Shown here: positions 1 through 8,176 of the stretch, one piece after another | Layout: the number at the start of each line of letters is the position of its first letter | Position numbering within the stretch: position 1 is the first letter of the stretch | NCBI GenBank assembly: GCA_023458755.1 | Contig: JAEWYE010000031.1 | Coordinates: forward strand, 69,999-133,998 | Source: Bacillota bacterium | Lineage (GTDB): Bacteria; Bacillota; Clostridia; Oscillospirales; Acutalibacteraceae | DNA: 64,000 bases | Reading direction: 5' to 3' | Program-made: the position numbers and the translations under genes | The notes under the pieces: model-generated | The model's input: only the letters and a program-made list of their open reading frames with translations | Database searches by the model: none | Told to the model about the DNA's origin: nothing

Positions 1-488
1 TAAAAGGCAAACGCGACGGCGGACAGAAGGGCAAACGCAACACCAATCAGGCTTAATTTGGTATGGAGCGGGTTAATGATTGCCACGATTCCCACCGTTT
101 CCAGAAGAAGTGCCAGAATATTATTTTTGAAGATTGGTTCCCTCAATAGAAAGTACGCCAATACCATGACAAAAATCGGGTTACTGCTGAACAGCACAGC
201 GACTACGGAAGCTTTTGTGTTCATCACAGCCATCTGATACAGCAGCATACTGACAATAACACAGACAAAGCCCAATAGTGCAAAATTCAGCATATCCGAA
301 AGCATTGGCTTTATCTGCTTTTTATGCAGGGTTTTCATAGCCAGCGGAAGAAGCACCACACCGCCCGCCAAAAAACGCGACAGTGTTAACTGAATGGGAT
401 TAAAGCTGCCGGAAATAGATTTTAACGCGATTTCCATTGTACTGAATAGAATGGTTGCGAAGGCAATGTAAAGGTATCCTTTTTTCAA
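1..488 (-). CDS. EamA/DMT-family transporter, C-terminus beyond window edge
   Basis: This reverse-strand frame stays open to the left edge, so only about the first 162 residues are present. It reads as an integral membrane protein with hydrophobic helices of EamA type. The N-terminus starts KKGYLYIAFATILFSTMEIA, and a second stretch contains VVAVLFSSNPIFVMVLAYFLL, the half-repeat signature of drug/metabolite transporters. I start it at the TTG at 488 because AGGAAG lies about 8 bases upstream; a GTG at 492 is in another frame. The family exports or imports small metabolites through a ten-helix fold. The substrate cannot be told from sequence. Confidence 0.75.
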   Translation of the reverse strand, partial: MKKGYLYIAFATILFSTMEIALKSISGSFNPIQLTLSRFLAGGVVLLPLAMKTLHKKQIKPMLSDMLNFALLGFVCVIVSMLLYQMAVMNTKASVVAVLFSSNPIFVMVLAYFLLREPIFKNNILALLLETVGIVAIINPLHTKLSLIGVAFALLSAVAFAF

Positions 489-703
489 TCACAAGACTTC
501 CTTATTTTTGTGTTTGTTTTGTGTTTATACTGTTGCGTGTCTCCGCACGCGAAGCTGCCCCTTTATGCTCCGCTTGGGCGAAAGTTCCGATTAGAGAAAA
601 GTGATATATGGTTGAAAGGTTTGTTATATTTGCTTTTCATTGAAGCTTGTATAAGGCATCGCTACCAAAAGCGAACAAACGGAAGAAAAATCGTTTTTTC
701 CGC

Positions 704-736
704 AAAAAGCCGGCTGGCTTTTACACCAGCCGGCTT
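704..736 (-). terminator. Rho-independent terminator of the LCP gene
   Basis: Read on the reverse strand, an 11-bp perfect stem AAGCCGGCTGG/CCAGCCGGCTT closes an 8-base loop and is followed by T-rich sequence. It lies 10 bp after the LCP stop codon. The interval between it and the DMT gene (489-703) shows no convincing gene. Confidence 0.85.
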
Positions 737-746
737 AGCTATTCGT

Positions 747-1856
747 TTACGGTTGACTGGAAGAGGAAATGGCACTGCCGTTTTCATCTTGACCATATAA
801 GAATTCGCGAAGCTTCTCACAGTTCTTTTCCAAATCCGGAACCAAAACCGCGCCGACATCCAGGTTTTTATCCTCATAGGTTCCTTTTGCCGGCACATAC
901 ATCGTCTTTGGCGTGTTGCTTGTTATCTCATGCCCGATGGAGCACAAATACAGCAATTCCGAATCGCTTAAATTCGTGGTTACCAGCGGGGCGTAATCAT
1001 ACATCATTTTTGTAAGTTCGGTTGGACTTTGTTTTTTCATTTTGCTCAGCATAGTTTCAATTACCTGACGCTGACGGCCGGTGCGGCCAAAGTCGCTGTC
1101 CAAGTAGCGCATTCTGGAAAAGTAGAGTGCGGATGCACCGTTTAGGTGGTTGCTGCCTTCTTTACATTTCGTGTGTATAATTTTATTCATGTACGCCGCT
1201 TCTTCTTTTGTCATTTCAATATCCAGACCGCCCATTTTATCAATAATCGCGGAGAAATTGCTGAAGTCGGTCATGATATATTTATCAATATTGATGCGGA
1301 AGTTGTTTTCCAGTGTCTGCATGGTCAGCGCCGCGCCTCCCTTGCTGAAGGAAGCGTTTAATTTATTTTTTCCGAGGGTAGGAATTTCGAGGTAAAGGTC
1401 CCGCAGGAAAGAAACAAGATGCACCGTTTTGGTGTCTTTATCAATGGAAAGCAGCATCATGGAATCGGAACGCTGCGCTCCTTCGTCCATCTGGTCGGCA
1501 CCGATTAAAAGGATGTTGACAACATTGTCCTTTGAAATTACCTCCCAGGTCGGTGCGGCAGAAGGCTGCCGCACATACTGCGAGGTGTTGATCTGCGGAC
1601 GGTTAATGCGGCTGGATATAATGCCGGCATATACAAGTACGCCGATAGCCGCCACCAGTATTAAGCTGGTCAAAACTATGGCAACTTTTCGCCCGGTATG
1701 TTTCTTTTTGGGCGGACGGCTGGGAATTCCGTGCCTGCCGTTGCGGCTGGAACTGTAAATATCGCGGTCTACATAATTATATCGGTCAAACTCCTGATTA
1801 CTTGCATAACGCGGAGCGGTTCGTTTGCCAGAATTGCGATTGTTGTTTCTATCCAT
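747..1856 (-). CDS. LytR-CpsA-Psr (LCP) family protein
   Basis: LCP proteins are membrane-anchored enzymes that attach undecaprenyl-linked glycopolymers such as teichoic acids to peptidoglycan outside the cell. The 369-residue product has a basic, Arg/Asn-rich cytoplasmic tail (residues 1-55), one membrane helix (about 57-80) and an extracellular LCP domain. That domain contains NILLIGAD, RSDSMMLLSID, SFLRDLYLEIP and the Arg-rich RMRYLDSDFGRTGRQRQV, which holds pyrophosphate-binding arginines. I chose ATG 1856 over an in-frame start at 1895 because GAGGTG precedes it. It is monocistronic, with its own promoter and terminator. Confidence 0.9.
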   Translation of the reverse strand: MDRNNNRNSGKRTAPRYASNQEFDRYNYVDRDIYSSSRNGRHGIPSRPPKKKHTGRKVAIVLTSLILVAAIGVLVYAGIISSRINRPQINTSQYVRQPSAAPTWEVISKDNVVNILLIGADQMDEGAQRSDSMMLLSIDKDTKTVHLVSFLRDLYLEIPTLGKNKLNASFSKGGAALTMQTLENNFRINIDKYIMTDFSNFSAIIDKMGGLDIEMTKEEAAYMNKIIHTKCKEGSNHLNGASALYFSRMRYLDSDFGRTGRQRQVIETMLSKMKKQSPTELTKMMYDYAPLVTTNLSDSELLYLCSIGHEITSNTPKTMYVPAKGTYEDKNLDVGAVLVPDLEKNCEKLREFLYGQDENGSAISSSSQP

Positions 1857-1972
1857 ACTACACCTCGATTTTATTTGGAACCGGGGATACCCCATTGCTT
1901 GCAGTGCTGCCTTTTCTCGATACCGGCGGGTTCTTCAGCAGGCTCATCGGACAAGCGTAAAAGACAACTTTT

Positions 1973-2001
1973 ATTTTATTGCAAAAGCAATACGTTGTCA
2001 A
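1973..2001 (-). promoter_or_regulatory. sigma-A promoter of the LCP gene
   Basis: On the reverse strand there is a TTGACA box (1996-2001), a 17-bp spacer and TAAAAT (1973-1978), about 117 bp upstream of the LCP start. Match to consensus is very good. Confidence 0.7.
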
Positions 2002-2133
2002 TGAAATATATAAAAGGTATTTCACTTAAAATATACAATCCAAAGGCGTAATCTGCCGCATACGGCCAGATTTTGTAAGTTTTCTGTGCAAAGATTTTTA
2101 ATTTACAATATGGTAACATATTAGCCTTGCTTT

Positions 2134-2162
2134 TTATCACGAATTACGATACACTATATAAT
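2134..2162 (+). promoter_or_regulatory. promoter of small membrane peptide gene
   Basis: TTATCA (2134-2139), a 17-bp spacer and a perfect TATAAT (2157-2162) lie just upstream of the AGGAGG-type ribosome site of the 45-residue ORF. Confidence 0.5.
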
Positions 2163-2186
2163 CGTGGAAGAGTGGAGGTGTGCGTG

Positions 2187-2324
2187 ATGGCAAAATCAGC
2201 AAAGCAAATGCAGCCCGCAAAGAAGCATATCGATAAGCGTACGTTATGGGTGCGTGTCATGGCAATTGTTTTGGTGCTATTGATTGCCGGATCAGCATTA
2301 TCTATTATTATTTTTGGACATTGA
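2187..2324 (+). CDS. 45-residue single-pass membrane peptide
   Basis: A short ORF with GGAGGT 7 bases before ATG 2187, a promoter upstream and a strong terminator downstream. The product has a basic, hydrophilic N-terminus (Lys-rich, residues 1-22) and one hydrophobic helix (about 23-43, MAIVLVLLIAGSALSIIIF), so it should be a small membrane protein with its N-terminus inside. A longer in-frame start at 2127 overlaps the promoter and is rejected. I do not recognise a family. The complete transcription unit around it makes it likely to be real. Confidence 0.65.
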   Translation: MAKSAKQMQPAKKHIDKRTLWVRVMAIVLVLLIAGSALSIIIFGH

Positions 2325-2344
2325 ATTCCATACAAAACAATATG

Positions 2345-2377
2345 CGCAAGAAGTGTAAAAGCTTTTTGCGTTTTTTT
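2345..2377 (+). terminator. Rho-independent terminator
   Basis: A 9-bp stem CGCAAGAAG/CTTTTTGCG (one G-U pair) with an 8-base loop is followed by seven T residues. It ends the small-peptide transcript. The next 177 bp to the flavoprotein gene hold only its ribosome site. Confidence 0.8.
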
Positions 2378-2554
2378 ATGCTTATTAAAGGGAGCCTATT
2401 GAATCGTTTGTATATTCGGCTTTATCTCTGTGAAAAATGAGGACGTATGAATTGTTGCAAACGGTCGGGAAGACTTACTGTCCTTCCCCTTTCGATTTGC
2501 GCACCGGAGCGCAAAGTTAAATAATGAATGTATTGACAGGAACAGGAGAAATTT

Positions 2555-3985
2555 ATGTACGATTATGATGTCATTATTGTCGGTGCTGGCCCCGCAGGGA
2601 TTTTTGCCGCACTTGAACTGAACAAACAGGCAGCGGATTTAAAGGTTATGATTATGGACAGCGGCAGCACCATCGACAGGCGTGCCTGCCCGGCCAGAAC
2701 GAAGGGAACATGCACGCACTGCCATCCGTGCAATATCATGAATGGCTGGGCGGGAGCAGGTGCCTTTTCGGATGGAAAGCTCTCGCTTTCCCACGAGGTC
2801 GGCGGAAATGTAACGGATTACCTGCCGGTTGACGAGGTGGAAACACTCATCAAATATGCGGATGACGTGTATCTGCATTATGGAGCACCGAAAACCGTAT
2901 ACGGTCTGAATGATAAATTTGCCGAACAGGTGGCATATGAGGCAAAGAAAAACAATATCAGCTTAATTCCGTGTCCGGTGCGCCATATGGGAACAGAGTA
3001 TTCTTTCTTAGTCCTGCGGGAGATGTACCGTTATTTGAGCGCGCAGCCGAACTTCACCTTTTTGGAGCACACCAGCGCTGACCATATACTGACCGAAAAC
3101 GGCAGGGCTTCCGGTGTGGTTGCCGTTAACAAAAAGGGAGAGGAGAGAACCTATACCGCACCGTATGTAGTGGCGGCACCCGGCCGCGGCGGGGCGGACT
3201 GGCTGAACCGCATCGCGCGGGAAAACGGTATCAGCACCACGAACAACGAAGTCGATATCGGTGTGCGTGTTGAGGTGCCGAACGCGGTTATGGATCCCTT
3301 GACCAAGAATTTGTATGAGGCAAAGCTGGTCTACTACTCGGATACCTTTGAAAACAAGGTGCGAACCTTCTGCATGAATCCGGGCGGAATCGTAAGCGAG
3401 GAGCATTATGGCGGTGACGGTGACGGAATCGCCGTGGTAAACGGGCACAGTTACGCCGATGAGGATAAGCATACCGGCAACACAAATTTTGCCATGCTGG
3501 TTTCCACAAAATTCACCGAGCCGTTCCATCAGCCGATTGAATACGGCCGCTATATCGCCCAACTAGGCAATATGCTGACCGGCGGGGGCATCATGGTGCA
3601 GCGCCTTGGAGATTTACTGCAGGGCAGGCGTACCGACTGGACACGGCTTAGTAAGTCTACCACTGTGCCAACCTTGAAAACCGCGGTTCCGGGCGATCTT
3701 TCGTTTGTACTGCCGCACCGCCACCTTACCAGCATTGTGGAATCCCTGCGCGCTTTTGATAAAGTTGCGCCGGGTCTGTATTCCAAAAACACACTGCTTT
3801 ACGGTGTGGAGGTAAAATTCTATTCCTCCAAGGTACAGGTGGAGAATAATTTTGAGACTGCCGTTGCCAACTTGTACACCATCGGTGACGGAGCGGGCAT
3901 TACTCGAGGTTTAATGCAGGCGTCGGTAACCGGTGTGGTTGTGGCAAGGGACATTGCGGAAAAAACAGCACAGAACAGGAAATAA
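2555..3985 (+). CDS. COG2509-type FAD-dependent dehydrogenase
   Basis: A 476-residue flavoprotein. The N-terminus carries the Rossmann FAD motif VGAGPAGIFAALEL (about residues 9-22). The family signature GWAGAGAFSDGKLSL follows at about 63-77, and near the C-terminus the second FAD-contact segment reads YTIGDGAGITRGLMQA. Four cysteines are spaced C45-x7-C53-x2-C56-x2-C59, directly before the signature. This resembles a metal or Fe-S ligand set, though the family has no firmly established cofactor beyond FAD that I know of. It has no signal peptide and is probably cytosolic. The substrate is unknown. It stands alone between two terminators. Confidence 0.85.
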   Translation: MYDYDVIIVGAGPAGIFAALELNKQAADLKVMIMDSGSTIDRRACPARTKGTCTHCHPCNIMNGWAGAGAFSDGKLSLSHEVGGNVTDYLPVDEVETLIKYADDVYLHYGAPKTVYGLNDKFAEQVAYEAKKNNISLIPCPVRHMGTEYSFLVLREMYRYLSAQPNFTFLEHTSADHILTENGRASGVVAVNKKGEERTYTAPYVVAAPGRGGADWLNRIARENGISTTNNEVDIGVRVEVPNAVMDPLTKNLYEAKLVYYSDTFENKVRTFCMNPGGIVSEEHYGGDGDGIAVVNGHSYADEDKHTGNTNFAMLVSTKFTEPFHQPIEYGRYIAQLGNMLTGGGIMVQRLGDLLQGRRTDWTRLSKSTTVPTLKTAVPGDLSFVLPHRHLTSIVESLRAFDKVAPGLYSKNTLLYGVEVKFYSSKVQVENNFETAVANLYTIGDGAGITRGLMQASVTGVVVARDIAEKTAQNRK

Positions 3986-3992
3986 ATATGCG

Positions 3993-4038
3993 ACAAGAAA
4001 AGGGTGCAGAGCAGAAATGCTCTGCACCCTTTTCTTGT
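3993..4038. terminator. bidirectional terminator with 21-bp perfect stem
   Basis: A perfect 21-bp inverted repeat (3993-4013 with 4018-4038) closes a GAAA loop. The inner 12 bp are GC-rich, and the outer 9 bp give an A run on one side and a T run on the other, so it can stop transcripts from both convergent genes. Confidence 0.9.
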
Positions 4039-4045
4039 GTCTGAT

Positions 4046-5926
4046 TTACCCCACAATTCGGCACACGGTGGCAATGGAGCCCCAGGAGTTAAGACAGCGG
4101 AAGGTGCCGTCTTCGTCACGCAGGTAAGGCAGTTTGGGCTCCGCAAGTTCCGGGATGGTATCCAGTTCGTCCCGCGCAAACTGTCCCATTCGGATTTTGG
4201 CAGTTTCAAATCGGCCAATCAGTCCACCGAGGCGAAGATCGATTACCTCAAACCCGAATGGCTTATTGGTTGAATACCAAAGGTGCGACCAAGAGGTTTT
4301 GAGTGTTTGCAGCGAGGCAATGCACTCGTCAGCGAGTTCCATACAGGCAGCCGCACCGGCGCGGTCATTTGTGCGAACGCAGTCGACTGCACGGTTTCTC
4401 CAAATACATTTTTGATAGACAGCGTAAGAAAGTTTTTCGTAAAGTTCGAAAAGAAGAGAATATTCCTGCTGTACATTTGCGTGCTTTCTATAACGCTCCG
4501 CAAGCATTTGGTAGTGCTCCGCACATGGCAAACCGCGGAAATCCTCTTCAAACAGTGGAACCAGGGGATCTTCAAACAGTAATGTTTTGGAAGGTGTCAG
4601 GGTGCCGTTTACTTTCCGTTTCAAGCCTGGAATCTGATTGAAGAGGGAAAGGTCTAAAAACGCCTGACTGTCCGTGCCACAGCACTCCGCAAACCGCTTT
4701 TGCACATCATTTTCCTCATAACGGCCGGTGTAACGGTATTCCGCATACAACTGCAGACCGTATAACGTTGTAAATAGATTTGCCTCACCGCCGTCGTCTT
4801 CCCAAGAGGTCGCAATCACTTGCCGAATTCCGCATTTTTTGCACTGCTCCAAAGCGGGTACAGTGGCAAGAATGGTTTTACGGTAGTCAGCGGCAGGTCC
4901 AATCCAGGTCCAGATACCGCCCGCAAAGATAGTTTCAGCCGAGAACTGCTGGTGCTTTTTTATAAGCTTCTCATAATGCTCTTCGGTTTCGTTGTAATAG
5001 TCCCAGTAAACCAGGTCAATATTTTCTGGCGCACCCGAAAGTACTTCCGGAGTTAATTTACATTCGGGGTCGTAAAGTTCCCGGGTGGGAGAAGCCGCAA
5101 TAAAGTGCATGTCGCTCCACATCATCGCGTGCAAATGGTGTTTCTCTAAAATTGCCGCCACACGCTCCAAATGTTCAGCCATCAGTTCACCGGCAGGGTG
5201 GTAGCCATATTTATTAAGATAGCGGCCCAGCCCCAGTTCCCACGCTTCGTCCATACCGATATGAATCCGGTTGGAGCGGTAGGGAGCGCAGGCAGCGGTA
5301 ATCATTTCTTCAATCAGCTCATATGTTTTTTCTTCCCCCACCATAAGGCTGCGCTCACTGTCTCGCAGAGAATCCATTGCCGGCCATTGCAAGGCACGTT
5401 CAAGATGTGCCAATGTTTGAATACAGGGGATGAGTTCAATTCCTAAGGCATCTGCATAGTCATCAAGTTCTTTTAATTCACCATAGGTGTAGCGTCCCCG
5501 CATGTAGCCAAAATAGGGGCGGCTTTTGATTTCATAGGTGTCTTCCGTATACAGCATACCTAAATTCAAGCCCATGAGTGCCATTTTGCGCAGAATATTC
5601 TTTAGACTTTCAACGGTTGGCACCGCGTTTCTGGAACAGTCCAGCATGACGCCTGTTTTATTAAAACAAGGCGTTTCTTTTCTTTTATAGCCTGGCTCGT
5701 CCGCATGTGATACGCAAAACGGAAGAGCCCGGAAAAAATCTGTTTTTTCATGATAATCCAGAAGTATTCTTTTGTCTTGGACGGTTACGGAAAATCCCGG
5801 TACGTCGCTTTTATGCACACATACTTCTTGTTTTTCAGCAGCTTTCTGAAAGAACGGTTCATTTTGTAATAGCCCAAGACCGGGTTCGGTTTCCTCGATT
5901 TCTCCCGTAAAATGCAGACGGATCAT
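4046..5926 (-). CDS. GH20 beta-N-acetylhexosaminidase, cytoplasmic (GH20C-like)
   Basis: GH20 enzymes release terminal beta-GlcNAc or beta-GalNAc by substrate-assisted catalysis. The 626-residue product has the TIM-barrel opening with CSRNAVPTVESLKNILRKMA and the catalytic pair in HIGMDEAWELG (Asp226-Glu227). The layout, with a short N-terminal domain and no signal peptide, resembles the intracellular GH20C group. ATG 5926 is chosen over an upstream in-frame start at 6025 because AAGGAG lies 8 bases before it. It is transcribed divergently from the sugar importer, which suggests that it processes the imported oligosaccharide. Confidence 0.88.
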   Translation of the reverse strand: MIRLHFTGEIEETEPGLGLLQNEPFFQKAAEKQEVCVHKSDVPGFSVTVQDKRILLDYHEKTDFFRALPFCVSHADEPGYKRKETPCFNKTGVMLDCSRNAVPTVESLKNILRKMALMGLNLGMLYTEDTYEIKSRPYFGYMRGRYTYGELKELDDYADALGIELIPCIQTLAHLERALQWPAMDSLRDSERSLMVGEEKTYELIEEMITAACAPYRSNRIHIGMDEAWELGLGRYLNKYGYHPAGELMAEHLERVAAILEKHHLHAMMWSDMHFIAASPTRELYDPECKLTPEVLSGAPENIDLVYWDYYNETEEHYEKLIKKHQQFSAETIFAGGIWTWIGPAADYRKTILATVPALEQCKKCGIRQVIATSWEDDGGEANLFTTLYGLQLYAEYRYTGRYEENDVQKRFAECCGTDSQAFLDLSLFNQIPGLKRKVNGTLTPSKTLLFEDPLVPLFEEDFRGLPCAEHYQMLAERYRKHANVQQEYSLLFELYEKLSYAVYQKCIWRNRAVDCVRTNDRAGAAACMELADECIASLQTLKTSWSHLWYSTNKPFGFEVIDLRLGGLIGRFETAKIRMGQFARDELDTIPELAEPKLPYLRDEDGTFRCLNSWGSIATVCRIVG

Positions 5927-6046
5927 AGGTAAGCACTCCTTATTACTCTGTTTGAATCTTTGTCTAACATTATAAGAAAAACGGTATGGATAATCCACAT
6001 GAAAAGGAACAGATGATACCCTCAAAACTTCAGGTTCTCATCAATA

Positions 6047-6083
6047 ATTCTATAAAAGGCGTACAAATATTGGTAATTTTACC
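6047..6083 (-). promoter_or_regulatory. GH20 promoter with overlapping operator-like palindrome
   Basis: On the reverse strand TTACCA (6071-6076), an 18-bp spacer and TAGAAT (6047-6052) form a promoter for the GH20 gene. A palindrome GGTAA-TT-TTACC (6072-6083) covers the -35 box and could be a regulator site between the divergent glycan genes. For the forward operon a TATAAT is visible at 6162-6167, without a good -35. Confidence 0.45.
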
Positions 6084-6209
6084 GTAACTTTTTTTAGGAA
6101 TCTAAAGTTTGTTTACTGTAGTATATCGTTTTTAGTCTAGTCTTACAAAACCTGCGGCGGGTATAATAAATAGCGAAAAGACCGTTGGAACAGTGAAAGG
6201 ATGAAGTTT

Positions 6210-7166
6210 ATGATAACGAAAAGAGCGAAGGATGCTGTTCTGAAACCACGAAAAAAACGCTGGTCGAGGGATGACACAGAGCTTACTCTGCTCGCAACAC
6301 CTACTATCATTTGGTATGTGCTGTTCTCCTTTATACCAATGTTCGGAATTATTATTGCATTCAAAAATTTTCGGATAGATGGCAATTTTATTCAGAGTGT
6401 GTTTAACAGTGAATGGTGCGGACTGGAAAATTTCCGCTTTATGTTCACCAGTCAGGATGCCTGGATCGTACTGCGCAATACACTTGGTTACAATATCCTG
6501 TTTATTATTTTGGGTATTGTGGTGCCGGTTGTGCTGGCGCTCATGATTGGACAGTTACATAATAAACGCTTGGGTAAAATTTATCAGACTGCCATGTTCA
6601 TGCCGTACTTCCTTTCCTGGGTTGTTATAGCGGCGATTGTCTGGGGCTTTTTAAGTTATGACAAAGGTCTTGTCAACAGCTTACTCACAAGTGCGGGTAC
6701 TGACCCGGTAAACTGGTACATGACCTCCGGTCCTTGGCCGTTCCTCATTATTTTTCTGAATATATGGAAAAGCGTCGGCTATGGAATGGTTGTTTACCTT
6801 GCGACTATTACCGGCATTGACACCAGTTATTACGAAGCAGCCGTGATTGACGGTGCAACAAAATGGCAGCAGGTTCGCTACATTACGCTGCCAATCATGA
6901 AAACCGTTATTATTATTATGTTCATTATGGCGGTTGGCCGTATTTTCTATTCAGATTTTGGCCTGTTCTATCAGGTGCCGCATGATTCCAACTCCTTGCA
7001 TGATGTTACCTATACGATTGATGTCATGGTTTATAAGATGCTTAAGAGCGCAACGGTCGGCATGGCGTCTGCTGCCGCCTTCTTCCAGTCCGCTATGGGC
7101 TGCGTAACCATCCTGATTGCAAACTGGGTTGTGCGCCGTATAGATCCCGACAGCGCACTGATTTAA
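6210..7166 (+). CDS. carbohydrate ABC transporter permease, LplB type
   Basis: First of two inner-membrane subunits of a CUT1-family oligosaccharide importer. The 318-residue product has six hydrophobic segments and the permease EAA-type loop YYEAAVIDGATKWQQVRYITLP, which docks the ATPase. ATG 6210 is preferred over ATG 6201 because the AAAGG ribosome site would touch the earlier codon. It is followed after 12 bp by the partner permease and then by the binding lipoprotein. No ATPase gene is present, as is common for CUT1 systems that share an MsmK-like ATPase encoded elsewhere. Confidence 0.9.
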   Translation: MITKRAKDAVLKPRKKRWSRDDTELTLLATPTIIWYVLFSFIPMFGIIIAFKNFRIDGNFIQSVFNSEWCGLENFRFMFTSQDAWIVLRNTLGYNILFIILGIVVPVVLALMIGQLHNKRLGKIYQTAMFMPYFLSWVVIAAIVWGFLSYDKGLVNSLLTSAGTDPVNWYMTSGPWPFLIIFLNIWKSVGYGMVVYLATITGIDTSYYEAAVIDGATKWQQVRYITLPIMKTVIIIMFIMAVGRIFYSDFGLFYQVPHDSNSLHDVTYTIDVMVYKMLKSATVGMASAAAFFQSAMGCVTILIANWVVRRIDPDSALI

Positions 7167-7178
7167 GGAGGGAATAAA

Positions 7179-8105
7179 GTGGCAAAACAAAAGTATGCGA
7201 CCGGCCTTGAAAAATTTAACCGGATTCATAATTCAACCAATATCATTTTTAATATTCTTTTTCTCATCTTCGCACTTGTTTGTGTAATTCCGGTGGTATT
7301 TGTACTTTCTATTTCTTTTTCATCGGAAAAATCCATTCAAGATTTTGGTTACCACCTGATTCCAAAGGTGTTCTCGATGGAGTCCTACACATTCTTATGG
7401 AAACAAAACACTGTAATCATGAGAGCTTTGGGCATTTCCGTGTTTGTTACAGTGGTTGGTACCATTGTGGGCGTTCTGCTTACAACCACCATGGGCTATG
7501 TGCTTTCCCGTCCGCAGTATAAGCTAAAGGGCTTTCTCACCTGGATCGTGTTTATCCCCATGGTTTTCAACGGTGGTATGGTATCCAGCTATTATGTGAA
7601 CGCAAATCTCCTTGGCCTTAAAAATACCGTTTGGGCCTACATCCTGCCGCTTGCCGTATCCTCATTCAATGTAATTATCTGCAAAACATTCTTCCGCACA
7701 ACCATTCCGGATTCTTTGGTGGAATCGGCAAAAATGGACGGTGCCACCCAGCTTCGTATCTTTTTCAGCATTGTGCTGCCAATTTCACTGCCTGTGCTGG
7801 CAACCATCGGATTATTCCTTTCATTTGGCTACTGGAACGACTGGTTCCAGGCCATGCTGTACATAGATGATACCAATATGAATTCCCTGCAGGCCTTGCT
7901 GACAAAAATCATGGATAACGTCGATTACCTGTCACGCAATGCGGCAACCATGGGTGTCAGCTCCGCAGAGCTTGCACGCAACATGCCAAAAGAGGGCGCC
8001 CGCATGGCAATTGCCGCTCTCATTGTTATCCCGATTGCCTGTGCTTACCCGTTCTTCCAGCGGTATTTCATTTCCGGTCTTACGGTAGGCGCCGTAAAGG
8101 GATAA
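7179..8105 (+). CDS. carbohydrate ABC transporter permease, LplC/YtcP type
   Basis: Second permease of the sugar importer, 308 residues with six hydrophobic segments. The ATPase-docking loop reads VESAKMDGATQLRIFFSIVLPIS. The start is a GTG at 7179 with AAGGAGGG 7 bases upstream. It shares a transcript with the gene before it, 12 bp away, and with the binding protein after it. Members of this pair of families carry oligosaccharides; the neighbouring glycosidases point to mannose/GlcNAc-containing ones. Confidence 0.9.
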   Translation: MAKQKYATGLEKFNRIHNSTNIIFNILFLIFALVCVIPVVFVLSISFSSEKSIQDFGYHLIPKVFSMESYTFLWKQNTVIMRALGISVFVTVVGTIVGVLLTTTMGYVLSRPQYKLKGFLTWIVFIPMVFNGGMVSSYYVNANLLGLKNTVWAYILPLAVSSFNVIICKTFFRTTIPDSLVESAKMDGATQLRIFFSIVLPISLPVLATIGLFLSFGYWNDWFQAMLYIDDTNMNSLQALLTKIMDNVDYLSRNAATMGVSSAELARNMPKEGARMAIAALIVIPIACAYPFFQRYFISGLTVGAVKG

Positions 8106-8135
8106 CCAATCGTAAACCATTCAATTTGTACCCCT

Positions 8136-8150
8136 GGTCAATGGTTGACC
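8136..8150 (+). other. intercistronic hairpin before binding-protein gene
   Basis: A perfect GGTCAA-TGG-TTGACC stem-loop sits in the 71-bp gap between permease and binding-protein genes. It has no T tract, so a role in mRNA processing or differential stability is more likely than termination. Confidence 0.35.
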
Positions 8151-8176
8151 TTAAAATATAAAGGAGGGCATTAAAT

